The notes under the pieces are model-generated. The model saw only the letters and a program-made list of their open reading frames with translations. It had not been told where the DNA came from and ran no database searches. The position numbers were made by a program, and so were the translations under genes. A DNA stretch of 64,000 bases. It comes from Siderastrea siderea. Its lineage: Eukaryota; Cnidaria; Anthozoa; Scleractinia; Rhizangiidae. Shown here piece after piece: positions 36,776 through 46,824 of the stretch (position 1 is its first letter; each line of letters starts with the position of its first letter). The stretch covers positions 30,426,186 to 30,490,185 of the forward strand of contig OZ034968.1 in NCBI GenBank assembly GCA_964030785.1. Reading direction: 5' to 3'.

Positions 36776-38369
36776 GTGGCCGAGTGCGACATTTCATGCA
36801 TGGAGCATGGCTATTTGTGCTTGCTTACCATGCACACCTTCCTGACATAGTAGATTTTTTCCTGTCCGCGCTATTGTGAAAATTGTTCAGTGTGAAGAGA
36901 GCATTGAGATGAGATTAGCATATTTGTGTGCGGAGGTCCATGGATGGATACCGACATTTGATTTCATTTGCAAGAAGCCCAAAATATTGCTGTTGTATAG
37001 TGAGAAGCCTTGGAAAAGATGGAACTTTTCTGGAGTGTAGTTTTTATTAACTATGGCCTTATTCTGGTTTGAGGCAACTGTGAGTGGAAATTGTGCATTT
37101 CAAAAATTATAGTTCATTTAATGAAGAGCATTGTGCTTTTGTGTGGGCACATTGACAGATTAGTGTACAACATTGCGGAATTATGATACTCGTTGGGAGG
37201 ATAAATTAGAAAGAGGCTTATTCTCACTCAGAGAGCAAACCTTTGCCCCAAATAGCAAGTAAGATATAAGCAAAGAAATGCTAATTCCTTATGATTCTAT
37301 TGTTTTCCAGTCATAACTAAAGCTTTGCCTAGCTGTAGTGAGTGCAGCAAATTTCACACAATTGTTACTCAATTACAGTCTAACCTTGAGAGTGACAATT
37401 TCTCTAGGCTCAGTCTCCAGCCGTGAGTGTCTTGATGCGCCCGTGATTCTCGCCACCTTCACGGCTGGGCGCACGGGTTTGGTTATTGTATAGATTGACC
37501 AATCAGAGACAAGCCCCCTGAAATTTGCGGGGCAGAATGCGCGACATAATTTAGCGGGATTTTGTCTTTCTCTTGAAATTTCACACTTTTAGGAGGACGT
37601 TTCAGGCATACTTTTCGCATTTTGCTTTTTTTCAAGACGATTAAAAAAAAAACAGATAGAATTTAAGCAAATGACGTGTGGATTGTCTGTATAATTATTA
37701 AAATTGTAATGACGTCATGGACATGCAACCAAACCCGTGCGCCCAGCCGTGAAGGTGGCGAGAATCCCGGGCGCATCGAGACACTCACGGCTGCAGACTG
37801 AGCCTACCATTTCTCTTAACCCCTTAAGCCCCAATATCCACATGCATGTTCTCCTCACTGTTTTCCATATATTTCTTATGTTACAAGTTGGGAGAATTTG
37901 ATTAAACATCAACACATTTCATGTCTGGTAATCATTTCGTTTATTCTCAAGACCTGTATCTTTGATCAACCAGTGATATTGTAAGGGGAAGTTAAATGCT
38001 TCTCACTCTTAGACGTTCTTAGGGCTTAAAAGGTTAAGCAAACACCTCTCTTAAGCAATCACTTCTCCATGGAATCAAATTTCTCTTTTTTGGTCAATCT
38101 TAATGCTGTGACATGTACTCTTAAGGTGACCAGCTTTCCTGGTTATCTGAGTTTTTGTCTGTACAGTTAAACCTCTTGAATATGGACAGTGAAAGGACTG
38201 GTATTTGTCCATATTTTTAGAAAGTTTGGTCTCTCCTTTGCACCAGGTGAACTGCCTGAAATAGAGAGAGGTGTCCTTATTTCAGAGGTTTCAGTGTGAT
38301 TATTAGGTTTTGAAATAACTTCAATCTGTAATTTGCTATTTTTTCTACTTTTTCTTTTCCAGGCGTTAG
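24454..38369 (+). CDS. coro: Coronin (actin-binding WD40 protein)
   Basis: Coronins bind F-actin and the Arp2/3 complex and control actin turnover at the cell cortex. Ten coding exons join in frame: 24454-24666, 28732-29166, 31022-31141, 32463-32567, 32890-33096, 33570-33784, 34759-34951, 35542-35646, 36489-36613 and 38363-38369, about 574 residues. Residues 1-70 hold the coronin signature (SSKFKHVFGNP, CYEAIRLS, FLAVAVESSGGGTFLVLPL). WD40 repeats follow: VLDIEWNPFNDQEIASSSED, then LRGHTRKVNIIRWHP, then LKGHPDTIFSL. The later propeller blocks are LFSTGFSRMNERQLALWD, SSGILLPYYDHDTRIVFLAG and GDGNIRYYEI. Next come MPKRGLDVTTCEI and PRR...RDLYPLTPS, the conserved C-terminal extension. A Ser-rich linker (about 430-530) and a short coiled coil (QTQIRAKDAKIFQLEKENEY) end the protein. 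It is longer than vertebrate coronin 1 (about 460-475), mainly in the linker. The subtype within short coronins is not decided. Confidence 0.93.
26480..26870. repeat. Interspersed repeat G, copy 1 (coronin intron 1)
   Basis: Contains ATAACAAAATTCTCGAATGT, TAATTGGACAGTG, and TAATTGGTAACAGGACTTCG. The same blocks in the same order occur at about 58645-59085. The inner block around 26770-26815 is self-complementary (CCAATTTGGTCTGTAATC-type arms). Ends were not defined. Confidence 0.6.
26959..27598. mobile_element. TTAA-flanked repeat with CCCATTG ends
   Basis: CCCATTG on the left and CAATGGG on the right are flanked by TTAA at 26955-26958 and 27599-27602. The inverted repeat is short. The size is 640 bp with no transposase. 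It lies in coronin intron 1. Confidence 0.55.
27801..28070. repeat. 70-bp minisatellite, about four units (coronin intron 1)
   Basis: Units at 27801-27870, 27871-27940, 27941-28010 and 28011-28069 are nearly identical (AAACAGTGTCTCCTAGCCCT, then GCTAAAACATCACCTAGTAT). The last unit has a one-base deletion near its start and a diverged end. Unit identity suggests recent expansion. Confidence 0.9.
29579..30861. mobile_element. GTGTGG-family DNA transposon, copy 2
   Basis: The ends are GTGTGGTTCCAGAAAATATC and GATATTTTCTGGAACCACAC, with AAT at 29576-29578 and 30862-30864 as a 3-bp target duplication. The length is 1,283 bp, colinear with copy 1 (12671-14290) but without the duplicated left end. 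It lies in coronin intron 2, in the same orientation as copy 1. It has no transposase frame. Confidence 0.85.
31195..31395. mobile_element. TTAA-flanked MITE, family F copy 1
   Basis: TTAA at 31191-31194 and 31396-31399. The left end is TTTCACTCCCAAGAG and the right end CTCTGGGAGTGAAAGGG. The inner phrase GGATTTCATCCACAGACTCA is shared with 59527-59733 and with fragments at 40430-40690. It starts about 50 bases after the coronin exon 3 donor. Confidence 0.75.
31431..31579. repeat. Foldback repeat, 149 bp
   Basis: The left arm begins TTGTCCAATACTCCGACAAA and the right arm ends TTTGTCGGAGTATTGGACAA, with pairing continuing through ATTTATGCAT. It lies in coronin intron 3. Confidence 0.8.
31764..31904. 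repeat. Foldback repeat with 10-bp direct flanks
   Basis: TACCAGATAGTTTTTG on the left pairs with CAAAAACTATCTGGTA on the right; inner TTTCTTTGTCAATTTTT pairs with AAAAATTGACAAAGAAA. Nearby flanks TAATTAGTTA and TAATCAGTTA look like a 10-bp target duplication with one change. Confidence 0.75.
34167..34295 (-). repeat. tRNA-derived SINE, minus orientation
   Basis: On the minus strand, ATAGCTCAGTTGTTATGC resembles a tRNA A box and GGGTCCGATTCCC a B box, spaced as in a tRNA-derived SINE head. The tRNA fold is incomplete, so it is not a functional tRNA gene. The flank carries AATAAATGTCAAGATC, also found next to the plus-strand copy downstream. Confidence 0.6.
34462..34605 (+). repeat. tRNA-derived SINE, plus orientation
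   Basis: ATAGCTCAGTGGAAGAGCG resembles an A box and GGACTCAATTCCCACT a degraded B box. The block is bounded by AATAAATGTCAAGAT on the left and its inverse ATCTTGACATTTATT on the right. It faces the SINE at 34167-34295 and both sit in coronin intron 6. Confidence 0.6.
36740..36772. repeat. (CT)n microsatellite
   Basis: About sixteen CT units in the last coronin intron. Confidence 0.95.
37405..37806. mobile_element. Foldback MITE with about 80-bp arms
   Basis: The left arm (TAGGCTCAGTCTCCAGCCGT, then CGCCACCTTCACGGCTGGGC) is mirrored at the right (GCCCAGCCGTGAAGGTGGCG to CTGAGCCTA). The arms are GC-rich and the loop AT-rich. The direct repeat ATTTCTC lies close to both ends (37398-37404 and 37809-37815). 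It sits in the last coronin intron, ten bases before family D copy 3. Confidence 0.8.
37820..38033. mobile_element. TTAA-flanked MITE, family D copy 3
   Basis: TTAA at 37816-37819 and 38034-38037; the left end is CCCCTTAAGCCCCAATATCC and the right end TTAGGGCTTAAAAGG. It matches D1 (14974-15178) and the two halves of D2. Confidence 0.8.
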
Positions 38370-41300
38370 TGAATTTATAAAAGACCAGTTGCAACAGTAA
38401 AGCGAAATTGTAGCTGATTTATAAAGTGAAGTTTTGCTTAGTTGATTGTTCAACTGCAACATTACTATTTGGTTTATTTTTTGTTATGTATGCATATATC
38501 ATCAGCTATGTTGGGCGGGTTTCCCTAGCTGTTGTATTTTTACTGACCACTGCCACTTTAATTTGATTCTGCCAAAATGGCCAGTAAGTTGTGACTTAAT
38601 TTTCGTAATTTCAGAGAGCATAAGGTCTTGTTGCTTCCACATTTTGGCAAAAAAATATAGGGCTGGTTATTTAAACGAAGTTTAGACCATGTCTTTCAAA
38701 GCCGTGGCGTAAACCAATTTCAATATGGCCAACCACAACATTTAAACTTTGTTTACTGCAAACGGTGTCAAGAAGGTATATAGTACAGACAAGAAAGACT
38801 TAAATGTACTTAAAATGGCCCAATTATAAACAGATTTGGAGGTCCATGTCATAAAGCACGGGCTAGGTAAGACCTTGATTAAATAACCGGCCCATAGATA
38901 TAAAGGGTTTTCTTTTTCTAGGTAGCAAAAAATTAATCTCAAAAATTAAGGCTCACAAATAATGTGAGAATAATTTGTGTGGTATTATTTTGTTTCTTGC
39001 AAATGATGTCATTTGAAAGTATCATCCGATAGTCATCCCTGTAGTTTATTTATGTTTGCTTAGTTACACTGTTGTAAGCTATTTTTCACCTTGCCTAACC
39101 TAAAAAGGGCTGTGCTATGTACATGTGTGATGTAAAAGTTCAAGTAGATCTAAAATATATATTTAATTATATAAAACAATGAATTATTAGTTTAGTCATG
39201 ATTACCCATTGGTGTTCAAACGGTTTAAGAGCACTATTTTGGCAAACTTGATTGTTGTAAAGTGCTTATGGAGTAAAAAGTTTAGAAACTAATTGAAATG
39301 ATTAACCCAATTCGTGTAAGGTACACTAAATTTTGGTTGCTATTCAACAAAATGGAGCAGAAATTTTCCTCAGGTCGTAGGCCAATTTTATACAATGGAA
39401 TAACCAGTTTTAAATTTTAGTAGAGCTATAAAAACTGTAGTCTGTCAAGGACATCGTGTTTGGGCAAGCATTGGTTTCACCAGAATGAGACGTTGGGTTC
39501 GAAGAAAATTATCCTTTCTGTTGTTTGCCATTTGGAAGTTGCACAATTTTTTCTGTTGGCTACTCGTGAATTTCTCTGTTTTGAGCATGTGAAACGTAAC
39601 GGCGCACGCCGCCTTTTAAAAATTAGATTTAGAATTTCATTGGTGAAGAATTTCACTCCCTTTGCACTTTTCAATAGCAGTAAACAAGTTGGGGGGCTTT
39701 CAGTGTTTGTGTTTTAGTTGAAAAACTCTAAGGAGTAACTTTGTGTTTTACTAAGTTTCCAGGACGTACTATGGAAGTACTGTGACAGTGATATTTGATA
39801 AATCTTAAAAAAATTAATGATCAGTGCAGGTAATGAAATAAATTCTTTCTGTGCTGCAAACTTTAAATATGTCATGGCTTAATTCTGCATGCCCTCACCA
39901 GATAAATGGAGGCAAGTTGTATGTATCTGGCCTTGCAGATTAGCATTAAATTTCACCTTTTTAAAAAAATTTGCAGGAGCTTTGTAAGAAAGTTAAAAAG
40001 GTTCGTAAATTATGACCAATTTCTATTTCTGTTAGTAAAGCAAAGTTTCTAACTAACCTTCAAAACGTTATTCTGTTTTCATTTGTTGTGCAGGCAATTG
40101 AGCTTTTTGTTGTTGCTGTTGTGTTTTCTTTCAGCTCAATATTCATCGCTAGCAGTCAAACAGCGTCTGAGTAACGACCACAAAATTTCCATACTGATGA
40201 CGCAGCTAATCTTAGCTATGAATAGTTTATTGAATTGTTTGTTTTGGTTTTTTATTTGTTTGTTTGTTTGTTTGTTTTTTTGTCCAACACGTTTGTTCCT
40301 ATAGTGAAACCTTGTGTTGTGTAACTTTGGTCGTTAAACTTGTAAAGAAAAACTTTTAAAGTGTGACCATGCATTAAAAAAAATAAACAGTTCCACAGGA
40401 AAGTACTGTTCAATAACTTCCATTATACACACTTTAGGATTTAATCCACAGACTTAAAGACTAGAACCACCTTGTGCGCATACTAAAAAGAATTACTGGA
40501 AAGTACCTGCTCAGTAGCTGTCATTTAAATGGTCACACTTTAGGATTTCATCCACAGACTCAAGCGTTAGAAACAGTGTTCAACACCACGGGAAGTTACC
40601 GCATAAAAGTTTTCTTGTGATTGCCTATGAATACCCTGGAATTTCATCCAGGGTCTCAGAAGTTCGAACTTTGTTACGAGATGCAAAGTTTGACTGGTAG
40701 CTTAAGTTTTATTTTAACACATTTTTGTCGTGTTTCGTAATGTATATTTATTCTTTTTACTCATCTGTATGCGGTCAGAAGCACTGCGAAGTAAATATGA
40801 TTAGTAAACAGGGGTAATTATATAAGTAGTTTTATTAGATTGTTCTTCAGCTCATAAAGTATTACCTTATAATGGGCTTTGTAAGCCAATGGTATATTTT
40901 ATTAGTTTAATAAAAAAAAGTCAAAAACACAGTGTTTGGTCATTACGTTTGGTGGTGCAACTAAGTCATTTTCTTTGTTTTGGAACTCAAAATGCTCTTT
41001 GCAGTGTAATCTTGCATTGTAATTGTCGCCTTGTGTTAGATTCGTAATAAAATTAACCAAATCAGTTATCGTGAAAGAACAACAGAATAGTCTGACAGAT
41101 GTAACTGCACAGGAAATATGCCATTGCGCAGACTCATATCGTGACTGTGCTCGTTTAACGAGTATCTGCTCAATATTTCGTACTGATAAGGCATTAATTT
41201 TTACCCCGCCGTAAGGACGGGGTCTAGTAATACCCATTTTTTTTCCGTGGGGTTTTTTTGGTGGTCACTTGCCCCAGACCTCCAGTTTTCGCTCGGCCAA

Positions 41301-43191
41301 AGAGATACTCGTCGTGTCTTTCGCTACACAGCCAAGGGCTTTTATCTTGAGTGACCGTAACATATTTTACACCCCCGGGGGAGGGAGAACAACGGCGGGG
41401 TCTAATGCCCCTGGGGCTTTTCTTGTTCATGGTGTGATGTAACTTAACGGTAATTAATTATTAAATGCAACTTTTAATTACCGACAAGAAAACCAAAATG
41501 GTACAGTGCGGGAGAATTTGGTGGCTAACAAGAGGAATTTAGCAAATATGAAGTACTTTTCCTTGGTATTCCTGCCTTTTGTTACTCAGGTTTGACGTTT
41601 TCTTACATTTAACTTAAATTTTATGCTATATAGAAGAGTTCAGTGTTAAAGTTTGGTAAGTTACCAACATACAATACAAAATAATCGAAACCTTTAGTCT
41701 GAATAATAGAAATGATAAAGTAGAGCGTCAATGACTTTTGCTAAACTTCTAGCCCTTGTAATTTCACATATTCACCAAAAAGAGTAGAAATAATCGAGAA
41801 ATACTCAAGTTTATTAATTTTCTTGCAATGAGCAATTTTTTTGTCTACTTCTCCTGGTCATTAATTAAAGTAACACGAAAAAAAGTTTTGTAAGTAAAAT
41901 GGCTGAATACTCGAGCTCTTCGAAGTCGTATGTACTTTCTTATCTTCAGGTCGTTTTATATGATGAGATGAGTTCACTGGTATCCCGAGTATTAAAGCAT
42001 TTGGCTGTTGTAGCGTCCATAAATCAACAAAGTAAATTACGCTCACTGAGACCTTGTTGTTTCTATTATTTTCTTTAACAGTTTGCGTCTGAAACACATT
42101 TTCTTTCACTATATAAGTTACCATTCTTTTGTTCATGTGTATACGTTATACACTCAGATATGGTTTGTTAAAAACCTCAGCGTCAAATACTTTTAATTAA
42201 AATCGGTGAAAAACAGAATATTGAAATCACTGTGGGTTGTTTATGTTGAGCACAAATGGTTTAGGGTAAATGTTCCGAATATTCCCTAGCAAAACTAAAT
42301 ATCAACACAGCGTGGCGGTGTTGCTGAGAACTAATACTCGGGGCAAGCCATTTCGCAGCCCGGTCAACTCTCATTAAGTTTTCTTATTCCTTGCAATATC
42401 AATATTTTCAACGAATCATGTGTTCTCGCGAACATAAACTCATAAACAAGACGCATCAGGGGAACGTGATTGATTTGATGCGCCATCATTTCTTAACACT
42501 TTAGCTGTTAGGCGTTTGAAGTTAATACAATCACGGAGTTCATATTAGACTGTAGGGGTAGTCATTTTCCAAAGAATCTTGGCTAGCGGGTGATGTTGGT
42601 AACCATGTGAGCGATCTAGAAACATGCTGGGAAGCCAAGCCTATAAAGCCACTGAAGGGAGAATCTCCTGGCCATGCATTCGCTCGTACGCGTGGCTGTC
42701 TGGCAAACTTGTTTTGGCAAGTCGCGCTCGAATGAATTCACATGAAACAAGTATTTTTGAAAACTTCTCATCGGCATTTGTCAACTATTTATGTCATTTT
42801 AAGGCAGTTTTGCTTGCAGTCATACTAGAGAGTTTGTCTGTCGGACGAGTTTCTCGTCTTTTTATGAATTCGTTTAGTATCCTGACGAAACAGTTTTGCA
42901 AACTTTGCTGATTGGGCTTCAGCATTGTAGCACCATTTAAAAAAGTACCGAAGTGCAGTCCCTATCCCTTAGGTTCTGATTGGACAGTCCAGTCATGTAA
43001 GTTTAATGATCAAACGTTCAACGTTGCATCATGGGACAAATTTCGCATTTTCTAGCCATGACGGTGTGTCTCTCACCCCAGCCTTCTCCGGAAAACAGAA
43101 GCCTTACATTTTAAGACGTGAAATCTTTTTTTTTTTGTTTTTTTGCCTCTAATGTGTGACTTTTGTGTATGGTGTGCTTCCTTCATTACAG
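38370..43191. other. Spacer, no convincing gene
   Basis: The first part should be the coronin 3' UTR. Bases 40430-40690 hold three partial copies of the family F interior (CTTTAGGATTTCATCCACAG and variants). Bases 41210-41430 contain a G/C-rich repeat fragment (CACCCCCGGGGGAGGG). The frame at 42624-42911 has a hydrophobic piece (FKAVLLAVILESLSVG) and could be imagined as a signal or anchor exon of the receptor, but it lacks a good donor, so I do not call it. Confidence 0.4.
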
Positions 43192-43222
43192 CTCACAATG
43201 GTCTCAGGACAAGCGGGTTCAG
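43192..43222 (+). CDS. Provisional 31-nt 5' microexon of the receptor
   Basis: Acceptor TTCATTACAG and donor GTCAGT border 31 nt that read LTMVSGQAGS and leave one base, G, which completes Val at the start of the SRCR exon. The ATG at 43198 is in frame but is not followed by a signal peptide, so an upstream exon is likely. Its coding status rests on splice signals and phase only. Confidence 0.45.
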
Positions 43223-46200
43223 GTCAGTCAGTTATTCTTGATACTAGTAAAATCATTCCCGGATTTTCACTTGTTATTTTCCTGTAGATATTTCCATGAC
43301 CCTTTAGCCTAGGCATTTTTGGTTTCCTGAACCTAAGGGGAGGGGGGAAAAAGTCCTACCTTCTCCTTAGCTCCAAGGGTATTCAAGCTAGCCGGCGTCT
43401 AAAATGGTTTCCTTTAAGGTCCCCAACGTGAGCATCCCCTCCCCCCTCCCCCACTTACAAACACACACACATCTTGGATTTCGTCATTTTTTCCAAAAAC
43501 TTGGGGAAAACACAAAATTGGCTAAAAAGCCATTAAATGTTTGCCATGGCAACACCTTCATTTTATAAATAATTACACGCCATATCAACTAAAGGCAGGA
43601 GCCATAATCGGGGACCCGATTATGGCTCCTGCTAAAAGTGAGAACGTTTGGAGGCTTTTGCTTGCATATTAAAATTGTAAACGTTCAAAGTCAGAGCCGG
43701 ATATTTTATGCTTCTCTGCCTACCTCTCCCAGTCTAAGTGCAGTTAATTTTCTGTTCGAATAAGGCGAAATTGTGATGTATGATTATTATAAAATACCTG
43801 AAACGGTAATGAGAAAGTCGCATATTCCATTACTTTAAGTCAGTCAAATTCAACTGCCTACTAATAGAATCTGTAAATCCGAGCTTAACTGGGGAATTTG
43901 TTTTAATTTTTAATGTTTGCCCCTTCATCCTTTTGAGCAAGCTGCCTTCAACAACTAATCGTACGAACTGAACCCAAAATAACATTCTTTCTCTTTTCAA
44001 ATTGGTGTGCTTTGTCTCAGTTCGCCTAATTGGAGGCGGTCGATACTATGGACGCGTGGAGATCTTCTACAACGGACGATGGGGAACAGTCTGTGATAAA
44101 CGCTGGGACATTCGAGAAGGCAACGTGGCTTGTCGACAATTAGGCCTTGTGAAGGCCCTTGAGGTATACAAAGGGGCACGTTTTGGTGGAGGTAATGGTA
44201 CAATATGGCTGATGAAGCTTGGCTGTAAAGGAAATGAAAGCACGCTGTTAAATTGCAGCAACGCAAAGGCGAACCTAGGAAAAACCGATTGTACCCATCA
44301 GGAGGACGCTGGGGTGTTGTGTGACCAAACTCCCATCGGTAGGTTTTATCACTTTTTATGTACGAATGCGGAGAACTTAAAATTCAACGCCTTTCGAGCA
44401 GGCTCACTTTTCCTCGTCCCATTCTTCTCGCCTGCTCGCTTCGCTCGCCGCGACTCACAAATCGCGGCTCCGCCGTCAGGATACTCCAGCGAAGAACACA
44501 CTGAGTGAGCCTGCTCGCAGGCTAACTTCTGACACGCTCTTCTTTATCAAAGCGCATACATGGTTGCGATTTTTTGCCCACATCAATACGTTATCATTTT
44601 CCAAGATAGCACTCTTTTAAGCGGCTTCCTATCACGTGACTCGAGGGAACTGTATAAATGCTGGTAATTTTCCTATCCTTTTCAGGCTGCAATAAAGCTG
44701 GAGCTAAGCGCCGGCTTAGATAAACGTTGCTTGCCTTACTCGATTGACTACATTGTTCGTGGACTCTGTACCCTCTAAGAAAAACAACAGAAAACTGGAT
44801 CGGGGTACAACTACGAGGTTGAGTACCAATACGACTTTTCAAGTATAGTTTGCATGCTTCAGATTACCGCATGCTGCACCAACATCGTTCATAGAGGCTG
44901 CTTCCCTTCAGTTATCAACAGCAAGGAGACAGAGCTCTGGGACCATTACTGGTTTGAAATTCGAAAGTCATACCCGTACTCAATCTTGCACTTGTACTTT
45001 GAACTGAATAACTCTGATAACAGAGTCCAACTGATCTTTTCCCCCTGAAAAGAAGATACAGTGTTTCGTTTTTTGAGGAATGTTTTAGTGGAGAAGAAGG
45101 CAAAAACGCACCAAAGACGGCGGATCTTTATGAGCGTAGTTCTTTACGTTATAGCGTTATTATTATTCACGACAGATTATTACTGTAACAACGGAATTCC
45201 AAAGCTGTTGACAAAAGTTGGATCAGTTCATTCTCCCAAGTACCCGAGTAACTATCCTGTTAAAGTGGTATGCCGATGGATCATTCGAATTCCACAGAAC
45301 ATAATCGAACACAAGAAGTTTATCAAGCTGACATTTGAAGCCTTCAATTTGGAGTTCCATTCTTCTTGTGTTTATGACAGCCTTGTGATTTACGATGGCG
45401 AAGAAGGAAACAAAACCTTGTTAGGTTCATTTTGTGGTGATGATCTCCCTTCGCCACTGTACGCCAGCAAAGGACAGATGGCTATTAAGTTTACCAGCGA
45501 TGAAACGATGGTTGCCAGGGGGTTCAATGCAACGTTTAAGTTTACTTCGCTCCTAGGTTAGTAAAATAGACTTCATTATGATTTTGGCTCAATCAGTTCA
45601 ATGAGTGTGAAACTTTCGAGGACCTCCGTCTCCTCTATCTCCTCGTCAATTCCAGCCAAACGCTTCTCGGAATATAGTTTATGAGGGCGCCACAGCATTG
45701 ACTAATACTGGAAGGTGATTTTCTCTCAGTGCTAGTCAACTGGAGCCCTGAAAAGGAGAAGGTCAAAGAGAAGCGAACGGACGCAAGAATGGCAAAAAGA
45801 AGGAAAAGTCAAAGGAATTGGGGGAGGGAGGGGATGGCATAAGGAAGGCGAAGGTGTCGTCTAAGGCAGGGGTAGAAAGAATTCTGAGGCATAGCCCCGT
45901 TCTTGTACTTCCCTAAGTCTGTTTGGGTGGAGTGGCAAGTCATTTATTGTTACTTCTAGATAATACAATACTCAATACTGCGTTCATCATTATAGTGCCG
46001 GCCAGCATTCAGTTTATCACTGCCGACCAGTCAGTAGTGATGGATTTTAGCGTCAAACTTCGCTGCTCGTCAGTGGGAGTGCCTGCCCCGGATGTAATAT
46101 GGACAAGAAATGGAACTGTGCTGCTGAAAGGCAGATATTCAGCAATCCTGGATCTAAAATACGTCACAAAAGATCACGAAGATGTCTACAGATGTGCGGT

Positions 46201-46751
46201 CAACAACTCACAAGCAAATGACAGTGCTGAAGTAAAGGTTAAAGTTGTTGGTAGGTGTCTCAATTTTTGTCCGAAATTCTGTTGATTGTTAAACGCTTTC
46301 AAAAGGCTTTACTGGTTTAGTCTCCTTCGTGGCGTTAAAGAGTGCGTTCTTTCAATTTTGGTGTGACATGCTTTAAGTGTTGCTTACCACGCCCCCTTCT
46401 CTTGTGGCAGCAACAGCGAGGAACGAGAGGCCTGGGAACCAAAGTGCTTTTGTTCGAATCCTCGAACTCAATCACGTTCTGGTTTCCTGACATAAAAGGT
46501 CCTGTTTTGGACCACATGACGTAAGTTCATATCACGCACGGAATATAGAAAAGTAAATTATGTGATTTTCTTCACCTTTTACAGATTGTCCATTGTTCTG
46601 TGCCTGCTTTTCTCAAACCGATGAATTGAGAATTGAGTGCAGATTTTCAAACCTTAGTTCTGTTCCATCTGCGATCCCGGACAGCGTCAAAGAAATGTAT
46701 GTTTCTTTCTTCCTCGATTTAAGTTTTTAGAACTTCTCTCTCTTGAAAGAA

Positions 46752-46824
<73 letters not shown>

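Noticed and set aside
42624..42911. Possible signal or anchor exon for the receptor
   Set aside because: It has a hydrophobic piece but no good donor and no phase match shown to 43192.
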